From JAVWJP01 sp036638975 (GTDB lineage Bacteria; Bacillota; Clostridia; Oscillospirales; Ruminococcaceae), in assembly GCA_036638975.1 (NCBI GenBank), contig JAVWJP010000009.1:1-64000 (forward strand): DNA of 64,000 nucleotides, given 5' to 3'. This document shows positions 33,343 to 40,078 of the stretch, piece by piece. Position numbers and translations under genes: made by a program. The notes beneath the pieces are model-generated. The model saw only the letters and a list, made by a program, of their open reading frames with translations. It was not told the DNA's origin and searched no databases. Positions within the stretch are counted from its first letter, which is position 1. Every line of letters starts with the position of its first letter.

Positions 33343-34416
33343 ATGAATCTGAAAAATAAAAACATTTTAGCGGAATACTGCATGGTAAGAAATGACTTTA
33401 TCATGCTCGGGGACGTCGTTTCCAATATTCTGCACGACATCGTAAAACAGAGCGGGGTAGAAGTAATTACCATTGAGCACCGAGTAAAAGAGCAAGATAG
33501 TCTTGCGGGAAAGCTGGAGCTGAAAGGTGAAAAATACAAAAGCCTCTCCGACATCACGGATATTTTAGGCACCAGAATTGTCTGTTTTTTTGCAGATGAT
33601 GTGGATCGTATTGCCAATTTCATCGAAAGCACCTTTGAGATTGACCGCGAAAACTCTGTAGATAAGCGGACGGAGCTTGATCCGAACACCTTTGGGTACC
33701 TTTCGCTGCACTACATTTGCTCGCTGCCCTTTGATTCACAATATCCTGACGAAATTTGCGGAAAAAAATTTGAAGTTCAAATTCGCTCGTCCCTGCAGCA
33801 TACTTGGTCTGCCATTACACATGACGTGGGCTATAAAAGCGAGTTTGACGTGCCCAGACAGATTGTCCGAGACTACTCTCGACTAGCCGGTTTACTGGAG
33901 CTGGCGGACGAGCGCTTTGTGTATATCCGCGATTATATGCGCAAATACACCGAAGATGTCAAACAGAAAATTGCAGAAAATCAAGGCGATGAATTAAAAA
34001 TTGATATGGTTACACTGCGGGAATATATGAATCGGAACATCAATATGCAAAATCTGCTTGCGGAGCTGACGGGAATTTGCGGCGCGGAAATCAACTTTGT
34101 CAACCCCGAAATGTACATCACTCAACTGGCATGGCTGGGCAAAACAACGCTCGGCGACCTGCACCAGATGCTGGACAGCAACCGCGACACCGCCCTGCAA
34201 CTGGCAAAAAGAGCACTGGATGGCTCGGAGCTGGATATTTTGTCCTCTACCGTTGGGCTTCGATTTTTATGTCAAGCAGAGCTTTTACAAAACAATTACT
34301 CAGAGGAGTATATTGCCGAATTTTTGATGCTTTCTAGCGGCAACGAGGAGCACGCAAAGAGCGCGGCAAAAGCTCTGCTGCGCGCCGGAGCGGATATTCA
34401 AGGAGTACAGGTATGA
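33343..34416 (+). CDS. RelA/SpoT-domain (p)ppGpp synthetase-like protein
   Basis: 357 residues. The RelA/SpoT nucleotidyltransferase domain covers about 15-185: HRVKEQDSLAGKLELKG, DITDILGTRIVCFFADDVDRI, the GYLSLHYI segment, and FEVQIRSSLQHTWSAITHDVGYKSE with catalytic-type Glu/Gln. No HD hydrolase, TGS or ACT domain is attached, so it belongs with small alarmone synthetases. It carries an extra helical C-terminal region of about 150 residues that I do not recognise. It should transfer pyrophosphate from ATP to a guanine (or adenine) nucleotide, or to tRNA as in some toxSAS. Overlaps the hydrolase gene by ATGA. Confidence 0.88.
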   Translation: MNLKNKNILAEYCMVRNDFIMLGDVVSNILHDIVKQSGVEVITIEHRVKEQDSLAGKLELKGEKYKSLSDITDILGTRIVCFFADDVDRIANFIESTFEIDRENSVDKRTELDPNTFGYLSLHYICSLPFDSQYPDEICGKKFEVQIRSSLQHTWSAITHDVGYKSEFDVPRQIVRDYSRLAGLLELADERFVYIRDYMRKYTEDVKQKIAENQGDELKIDMVTLREYMNRNINMQNLLAELTGICGAEINFVNPEMYITQLAWLGKTTLGDLHQMLDSNRDTALQLAKRALDGSELDILSSTVGLRFLCQAELLQNNYSEEYIAEFLMLSSGNEEHAKSAAKALLRAGADIQGVQV

Positions 34417-34958
34417 TAGCGCGTGAGGAAGCAATCTACAGCAAGGCACTGGAGTATGCCACGCAAAAGCACAGTGGTCAGCTGCGCATTGGCGGCACAC
34501 CTTATATTACGCACCCTATCGCGGTAGCGCAGCTAATGCGAGAAAGCGGCTATGGGCTAGATTACCAACTAACCGCGCTGTTTCACGACCTTTTGGAGGA
34601 CACCGATGCCACAGAGGCTGAAATTGCAGCGCTGAGCAACGATGAGGTGCTTGCGGCTGTTTTGCTTTTAACAAAGAAAAAAGACTATGATATGCGGGAG
34701 TATGTTGAAGCAATATGCAAGAATCCGATGGCGAAAGCAGTAAAAGCGGCAGACCGGTTGCATAATTTGCAATGTGCGCTGAACACAACACAGGAGTTTA
34801 AGCGCCGCTATATTTTGGAAACAGTAGACTGGTATATGGATTTTTCGTCAGAAATACCCAAGGCGGTAAAAATACTTGCGCAGTCGCTTGAAACGCCATT
34901 GACGGAGCTCTCATTTTTGTATGAACCGAATCTAAAATGGAAATTGGAAAGCGAATAA
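34413..34958 (+). CDS. HD-domain (p)ppGpp hydrolase, MESH1/SpoT-type
   Basis: 181 residues, a stand-alone HD domain. SpoT/MESH1 signatures: ATQKHSGQLRIGGTPYITHPIAVA with His ligands, ALFHDLLEDTDAT containing the HD pair and the ED motif, and AVKAADRLHNLQ. It should remove the 3' pyrophosphate from alarmones. It starts within the stop of the synthetase gene (ATGA), so synthesis and breakdown are made in a fixed ratio from one mRNA. This split arrangement resembles toxSAS-antitoxin hydrolase pairs and also ordinary alarmone control; sequence alone does not decide. Confidence 0.9.
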   Translation: MIAREEAIYSKALEYATQKHSGQLRIGGTPYITHPIAVAQLMRESGYGLDYQLTALFHDLLEDTDATEAEIAALSNDEVLAAVLLLTKKKDYDMREYVEAICKNPMAKAVKAADRLHNLQCALNTTQEFKRRYILETVDWYMDFSSEIPKAVKILAQSLETPLTELSFLYEPNLKWKLESE

Positions 34959-35009
34959 CCTATTATATAAAATGAAATTACAGTGGAACGAACAAGGCAA
35001 GCTTACTCT

Positions 35010-35043
35010 ACCGACACTTTACAGACGCTCCGTATTGTATAAT
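35010..35043 (+). promoter_or_regulatory. CGACG-repeat promoter E (receiver-domain gene)
   Basis: CGACA at 35012-35016, 6 bases, AGACG at 35023-35027, 10 bases, TATAAT at 35038-35043. The weakest of the five in the repeats, but with the same 11-bp period and the same distance to the -10. Confidence 0.78.
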
Positions 35044-35086
35044 GAAATCAGAAAAGCAAAATATTTTCCAAAGGGGGACATATCAA

Positions 35087-35443
35087 ATGAATTTTGTCGT
35101 TGTGGATAACGATAAACGTGATTTGGATTTGCTTATGAATACTCTTGCCGCGATAATGCCTGAATGTCAGATTCAGCCATTCGCCGACCCATTGCTTTCT
35201 GCCAAATACATCTGCAATAACGAGGTTGATGCAGCTTTCGTGGCAGCCGAGATGCGCCCTGTAGATGGGCTTGTCTTGTTGCGGGTACTGCGGACAAACA
35301 AACCCGACCTGCCCATTGTGATTATGTCAAGCAAAGAAATGAATAGAGTAGATGCGATTTATGCGGGGGCTACCGAGCATCTCCTCAAGCCCGTATCCGC
35401 AGAGCCGTTATCAAGCCTAGTAAAACAGTTTCTGTTTTATTAA
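35087..35443 (+). CDS. stand-alone receiver domain lacking the phospho-acceptor Asp
   Basis: 118 residues from ATG 35087 (RBS AAAGGGGGAC). Single REC fold: FVVVDNDKRD at the N-terminal acidic pocket, DAAFVAAEMRPVDGL where active receivers read FLDxxMP-DG, IVIMSSKEM with the conserved Ser, and HLLKPV with the conserved Lys. The phosphorylated Asp position is Ala, so normal phosphorelay is unlikely. Pseudo-receivers act by protein contact or ligand binding. No output domain. Last gene of the CGACG-promoter set. Confidence 0.85.
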   Translation: MNFVVVDNDKRDLDLLMNTLAAIMPECQIQPFADPLLSAKYICNNEVDAAFVAAEMRPVDGLVLLRVLRTNKPDLPIVIMSSKEMNRVDAIYAGATEHLLKPVSAEPLSSLVKQFLFY

Positions 35444-35445
35444 TT

Positions 35446-35535
35446 TTATCTAAGCCGCGTGCTACACACATACGCAATTAAAACAATGCCAGATGCGCCC
35501 AATGCGACCGCCGCTGAGAGGTAGCGCGCGCCGGG
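35446..35535 (-). pseudogene. gene remnant, C-terminal membrane segment
   Basis: A minus-strand open frame of 29 codons containing YLSAAVALGASGIVLIAYV and a basic end STRLR before TAA. It looks like the last membrane helix of a lost protein. No start is present: a stop lies directly upstream in frame. It marks the right border of the 28.4-35.5 kb locus, opposite the relic at 28282-28437. Confidence 0.35.
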
Positions 35536-35573
35536 TTATCTGTATGGTGCAATAAATAATACAGTCAAGCACT

Positions 35574-35611
35574 ATCACCTCATTGCCTGCATATACTGGC
35601 AATGAGGTGAT
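35574..35611 (+). promoter_or_regulatory. perfect inverted repeat occluding the sigK ribosome binding site
   Basis: ATCACCTCATTGCC (35574-35587) and GGCAATGAGGTGAT (35598-35611) form a perfect 14-bp stem with a 10-base loop. The right arm contains the Shine-Dalgarno GAGGTGAT of sigK, which begins at 35617. In mRNA this would bury the RBS. T5 follows, so it could also terminate read-through. As DNA it might be an operator. Confidence 0.75.
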
Positions 35612-35616
35612 TTTTA

Positions 35617-36312
35617 ATGTTTTCTGCCCTTATTACGCTTGCGCTTGGCGGCGCTTTGTACTTTGCCCTGCACGTTACAGGCAGCGGTGCCTTTCCGCAG
35701 CCGCTTTCGCCCGCAGACGAGCGCGACTGCCTAGAGCGCATACGCGACGGCGATATCGCTGCCAAAAACCGCCTTATAGAACACAATTTGCGCCTTGTTG
35801 CACACATAATAAAAAAGTATTACTCAAGCTTTAAGGACCAGGACGACCTAATTTCTATAGGCACAATAGGGCTTATAAAAGCCGCCGCCACATTTGACTA
35901 CGAAAAAGGCGCACGCTTTGCCACCTATGCGTCACGTTGCATAGAGAATGAAGTCCTTATGTTCTTCCGCAGCAAAAAAAAATCGGCACAGGATATTTAC
36001 ATATCTGACCCTATAGACACCGACAAAGAGGGTAATTCTCTTACCTTAATGGACATTGTAGCGGACGAAGACAACCTATGCGATAACTTAGAGCTTAAAA
36101 TGCAAAGCGAAAAGCTGCACCTCTTTATAGAGGCGAAGCTTGATGAACGCGAAAAAACTATAATACTCATGCGTTACGGGCTGTGCGGCTACCCGCCGCT
36201 TACACAGCGCGAGGTTGCGGCAAGCCTTGGCATTTCGCGCTCGTACGTCAGCCGTATCGAGAAAAAAGCACTTTTAAAGCTTAGGCACGAGTTCGATACC
36301 GGCTCAGTGTAA
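35617..36312 (+). CDS. sigK: sporulation sigma factor SigK precursor
   Basis: 231 residues. A hydrophobic N-terminal pro-sequence of about 20 residues (MFSALITLALGGALYF) is followed by FPQPLSPADERDCLERI, the usual pro-SigK layout. Region 2 includes LIEHNLRLVAHIIKKYY and DDLISIGTIGLIKAA; region 4 has LTQREVAASLGISRSYVSRIEKKAL. SigK directs late mother-cell transcription (coat, cortex) after pro-sequence cleavage. The gene is continuous with no skin element. It indicates that the organism forms endospores. The RBS lies in a hairpin arm. Confidence 0.96.
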   Translation: MFSALITLALGGALYFALHVTGSGAFPQPLSPADERDCLERIRDGDIAAKNRLIEHNLRLVAHIIKKYYSSFKDQDDLISIGTIGLIKAAATFDYEKGARFATYASRCIENEVLMFFRSKKKSAQDIYISDPIDTDKEGNSLTLMDIVADEDNLCDNLELKMQSEKLHLFIEAKLDEREKTIILMRYGLCGYPPLTQREVAASLGISRSYVSRIEKKALLKLRHEFDTGSV

Positions 36313-36335
36313 AAGCATAATCAATTACAACCAAA

Positions 36336-36382
36336 CAAAGCAGGGTAACCTCACCGATAACGGATTTGGATACCCTGCTTTG
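36336..36382. terminator. hairpin between sigK and the convergent surface-protein gene
   Basis: CAAAGCAGGGTAACC pairs with GGATACCCTGCTTTG (one mismatch) around a 17-base loop. T-tracts are weak, so efficiency is uncertain; both strands could use it. Confidence 0.6.
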
Positions 36383-36436
36383 CTAATTATGTGAGTATAC
36401 AGCTATGCGCTAACCATGCTGTTTTACTGCTAAAAG

Positions 36437-39208
36437 TTATTTAGCATCTGTTTTTGCGGGGGCTTTCTTCACAAGCGGCTTATCTGTAATTATCAGCTCG
36501 CCGCCAAACGAGGTTGTAAAGTGTAAGAAACCGTTTTTATCTAATGTATATGCTGTTTTTGGGAGCGGTGAATACTTATTTGTCTTTTTGTCGTAAACTG
36601 TAAATACAAGTGACTTTGTGTTAAGACCTGTTAAATCTGCCTTTATAGCCATTTTTACAGGCATACCAAAGCTACCCTGCTGTGCAAAGCTTACAACTGC
36701 CATTTTGTTATCAAAGTTTCTAAACAAATCTCTTGTTGCCTGTGTTGATGCAGCATCTGTTTTAACGCCAAGCTTTACATCATTTTTAAGGTTTGTTGCA
36801 AGTGCAGGGTCTATATACATACGAGCAGTTATCCTGCCGTCTACCATTGTATCGGCTTTAACGTTAAGGTTGCCGCCCGCTTTTTTGGTTTCTTGTGCCA
36901 AAGCTTGAAGTGTTGCGCCTGAAATAGTCTCTGCGTTTTTAACATATAAGCTTGATTCTTTGCCTTTGCCGCCCTTTAAGGCTTCTTGTGCTTCTGCAAG
37001 CGCAGCGTTCCCGCTAACCTCGCCACTTGCTGAAACGTTTTCACTCGGTTTATCCGGTGAAACTATGTTGCCGCTTGAAGAGTTATTTGTAGAATTATTT
37101 GTGGAATTGTTTGTAGACCCATTTGAATTGTTGCCGCCGATATATGTCCAGTGGGCATATATGGTGCTGTTGGCTTTAAACACTGTTGAGGTTGTCACTG
37201 CTTCGCCGCCTGTTGCCGCTGTAAACCAGCCGTCAAAGCGGTAGTTGGCTAATGTACCGGCAGATGGCAGACTCACAAGCTTTCCGCTTGAGTTTGTGTC
37301 CAATGCCGGTGGGTTAAGGCTGCCGCCTGCAGAATTAAAGCTTATTTTATATACAGTCCCCACACCCTCAAATGTCCAGTGGGCATATATGGTGCTTTCG
37401 GCTGTAAATACTGTTTCGGTCGTCACTGCTTCTCCGCCTGTTGCCGCTGTAAACCAGCCGTCAAAGCGGTAGCTTACGCGTTTTGGTGTGGGCATGTTAG
37501 AAAGCTTGTCGCCTTCGCCTGTATAGTCATATGCGGGAACTACTTCCCCACCGTTGCCGTCAAAGCTTATTTTGAATTTAGTAGTTGGGGTGCCCTCTTT
37601 TTTCCAGCGCGCGTAAAGTGTGCTGTCGGCTGTGAAAACCATATAGGGGTCCCACATTTTTCCGCCATCTTTAGCTGTAAACCAACCTACAAACTCATAG
37701 CCCTCACGGTTATCCGGCGGAGTCATTGCTGAAAGTCTTCCATCTCCGTTGCTATTGGTTTTAACTGTTGGCATTTTCACTGTGCCGCCATTAGGGTCTA
37801 GGGTTACCGTGTATACAAGGCCCTTGCCTGTATATGTCCAGTGGGCATATACGGTGGTGTTTTCTTTAAACACTGTTGCGGTCGTCACCTTTGCAGCGCC
37901 CATTCCCGATGGAAACCAGCCGTCAAAGCGGTAATCGGTGCGTGGTGCAGGGTCCGGCAGCGTGGTAAGGCAGCCCTTGCTGTTTACAGCGGCGGTTGCC
38001 GGTGTTACAGTGCCGCCATTTGCATCGAAGCTTACAGTTATGACATTCGGTCTGGAACCTGTCACTGAAACCCTAATAGCTCCAGATTTCCCCAAGCCAT
38101 TTATGCGGTCGTATAAATAAATATCATATTTGCCATCCACTAAGTCGTTGCCGGATAGCGTGATTTTTCTTGCTCCACCGCTAAATCTGGCTTTTAATTC
38201 CGGGCCGGACGTGCCATCTGCTTTGCTCAACAATACGTTACTTATCTTACCAAGGTCTACAAAACCCTTACAGGTAAAAACGACTTCACCCTTTTTATCT
38301 ATTTCTCCACTCATTGATACAAACGGAGCACCAAGCGCTTTGTTTTCGGTACGCGGGTACATATTACCCTCAGGCTCTATTTTTGCGGCAGTGGCAACAG
38401 TTACCCTAATATTCGTGCCTTCGTTACTAATAACCGTTTTCCCGGCTGTATTTTCAACCGTGCCGCCATTTACTTTAAGACGAACGCTCGGTTCCCCTGA
38501 TGAACTTCCCCCTGTAATGGAAATAGTTCCTGATCCTTTGCTTGTGACAGTGCCCCCATTCATCTCAATTGCTTCCACACCGCTATGCAATATAGCACAG
38601 TTATCATTAGCACTAATGGTGCCGGAATTTACTTTTAATACGCCACCACCAGCGGTATTAATTGCTGTGCCGGCGGCGGTGTTCTTTATTGTGCCGCCAT
38701 TTACTGTTAAATACCAATCGTTAGTAATTACGGAATGACTCGCGCCCTCTATTGTAGCATCTGTTAATGTCAGAGTGCCTTGATTTGAAATTGCACTATT
38801 CGCTGAGTTTGTAATTGTAACTTTTTCTACTATTGCGGTAGTATTTTGAGCAAACATAACCGCACCAACTATTTTTCCGTTTGTACCGGTGCTGTCTGTG
38901 ATTGTAATTTTATCTAACTCTAAACGTGAGTAGCTGTTGCAGGTTAAAGTTTTACCGTTTAAATCAAGCGTCAAAGTTACGCCTTGTTTATTGAGTCCAA
39001 CATCTTCCGTGGTGTCTTTAAGCAGCTTTACAGTTTCATTACTCACCGCTGCATTCATTGCTGCTTGAAGAGTATCATACTTTGCATTGCCAACTTCGGC
39101 TACCTCACCACTGTCAATTACAGCAGGTCCTCCGGCTGCAAACGCCGCAAGCGGGAACATTGTAAAGGCTATACATAAAGCCAGTATCATACTTAGTATC
39201 TTTTTCAT
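36437..39208 (-). CDS. large secreted surface protein with beta-helix and InlB-type repeats
   Basis: 923 residues. Signal peptide (MKKILSMILALCIAF ... AAFAAGG). Residues about 40-290 form a right-handed parallel beta-helix-like region with repeats of the form LTLTDATIEGASHS, LTVNGGTIKNTA and IEMNGGTVTSKG. Four InlB/Listeria-Bacteroides repeats follow (about 390-690), each with FDANGGT-like start, a YRFDGWF core and an IYAHWT end. Then an Asn/Ser/Thr linker and a C-terminal domain (about 735-923) ending FLHFTTSFGGELIITD. No membrane anchor. RBS AAGGAG. Probable adhesin or wall-associated protein; binding partner unknown. Confidence 0.87.
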   Translation of the reverse strand: MKKILSMILALCIAFTMFPLAAFAAGGPAVIDSGEVAEVGNAKYDTLQAAMNAAVSNETVKLLKDTTEDVGLNKQGVTLTLDLNGKTLTCNSYSRLELDKITITDSTGTNGKIVGAVMFAQNTTAIVEKVTITNSANSAISNQGTLTLTDATIEGASHSVITNDWYLTVNGGTIKNTAAGTAINTAGGGVLKVNSGTISANDNCAILHSGVEAIEMNGGTVTSKGSGTISITGGSSSGEPSVRLKVNGGTVENTAGKTVISNEGTNIRVTVATAAKIEPEGNMYPRTENKALGAPFVSMSGEIDKKGEVVFTCKGFVDLGKISNVLLSKADGTSGPELKARFSGGARKITLSGNDLVDGKYDIYLYDRINGLGKSGAIRVSVTGSRPNVITVSFDANGGTVTPATAAVNSKGCLTTLPDPAPRTDYRFDGWFPSGMGAAKVTTATVFKENTTVYAHWTYTGKGLVYTVTLDPNGGTVKMPTVKTNSNGDGRLSAMTPPDNREGYEFVGWFTAKDGGKMWDPYMVFTADSTLYARWKKEGTPTTKFKISFDGNGGEVVPAYDYTGEGDKLSNMPTPKRVSYRFDGWFTAATGGEAVTTETVFTAESTIYAHWTFEGVGTVYKISFNSAGGSLNPPALDTNSSGKLVSLPSAGTLANYRFDGWFTAATGGEAVTTSTVFKANSTIYAHWTYIGGNNSNGSTNNSTNNSTNNSSSGNIVSPDKPSENVSASGEVSGNAALAEAQEALKGGKGKESSLYVKNAETISGATLQALAQETKKAGGNLNVKADTMVDGRITARMYIDPALATNLKNDVKLGVKTDAASTQATRDLFRNFDNKMAVVSFAQQGSFGMPVKMAIKADLTGLNTKSLVFTVYDKKTNKYSPLPKTAYTLDKNGFLHFTTSFGGELIITDKPLVKKAPAKTDAK
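37145..37475 (-). repeat. near-identical direct repeats within the InlB-repeat region
   Basis: About 100 bases (37145-37247 and 37373-37475) are almost identical at DNA level and encode YRFDGWFTAATGGEAVTT plus flanks. Recent gain or loss of repeat units by recombination is likely. Confidence 0.8.
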
Positions 39209-39250
39209 TTTCCAATCTCCTTAAAATTTTTTATTATAGCATATTTTTAC

Positions 39251-39613
39251 TTATATAGCTTTTGGGTCATACCCATATTTGTTGGGTCCTATTGTTCCAT
39301 CTTTTATGGAATACACGAACAGCCAAATCCAGCCTACTAAAGGAATAGCACCTATCAAAAGCCACCAAGCGGGCTTGTTTATATCGTGCAGCCTGCGAAA
39401 GCTGACAGATAAACCGGGAATAAAGACAAATAGCCCGTATATACCGCTTAAAATTCTGATATCGTTTGCAATATAATGATTTAATACGCCGTCCAATATA
39501 ATTAGAATAAAACCCAAAACAGCATTGACAATAATAAAAGTCCAATACTCTCTTCTTCGTGCTCTGCCGCTAAAATTGACATAATTCTTTATAGCTTTTA
39601 TGTACCAGCTCAT
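39251..39613 (-). CDS. DUF805 family membrane protein
   Basis: 120 residues from ATG 39613 (RBS AAAAGGAG). DUF805 pattern: YVNFSGRARRREYW at the N-terminus, four membrane helices, FIPGLSVSFRRLHDINKPAWWLLI in the middle, and GTIGPNKYGYDP at the C-terminus. Inner-membrane protein of unknown function, common near phage or surface genes. It precedes the large surface-protein gene on the same strand by about 40 bases and may be co-transcribed. Confidence 0.9.
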   Translation of the reverse strand: MSWYIKAIKNYVNFSGRARRREYWTFIIVNAVLGFILIILDGVLNHYIANDIRILSGIYGLFVFIPGLSVSFRRLHDINKPAWWLLIGAIPLVGWIWLFVYSIKDGTIGPNKYGYDPKAI

Positions 39614-40040
39614 TTTACATCTCCTTTTCCGCTCCACAAGTTCCACAGTAACACCGCATCTAAAAGCTTGCCAAAATCGCATCAATCCCTCATTTATGCG
39701 CCCCCTCGTCAGTAATACGATATACAGCTCTACTCAACCGCTGTATTAAGTTGACCTGCATCTATTGTTCTATTTTGCAGTGCAGGACATTAGTTGTTCT
39801 TTAAAAATATAGTAACATAAAGTAAAAACTAAAACCGCAAAATGCGCGAAACGCCTGTTTTACTTCCTCAAACGATTTTTCGTAAGGGTTAAAGCTTAAA
39901 ATAATGTAAAAACAGCTTTTTTCAAAGCGGTAGCGGCTACATCTAAATTGCTGTCATTTTTGCATTTGGTGCAGTGGCTTGTTTATTCATTTTTAAAAGC
40001 GTTATTTATTGGCAGGCGAATGCAACAGCTACATAAAAAA
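39614..40040. other. intergenic region without recognised gene
   Basis: About 430 AT-rich bases upstream of the DUF805 gene. No ORF with RBS, no repeat and no recognised riboswitch was seen. It presumably holds the DUF805 promoter. Confidence 0.5.
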
Positions 40041-40068
40041 AACTCGTGATAAAAATTTATCACGAGTT
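40041..40068. terminator. bidirectional hairpin terminator
   Basis: AACTCGTGATAAA pairs perfectly with TTTATCACGAGTT around AA, with A7 before and AAAAA after; the minus strand sees a good U-tract after the histidine kinase gene. Confidence 0.8.
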
Positions 40069-40078
40069 AAAAATGCGG

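Noticed and set aside
35617..36312. skin-like element interrupting sigK
   Set aside because: The ORF is continuous from pro-sequence to region 4 with no recombinase gene nearby.
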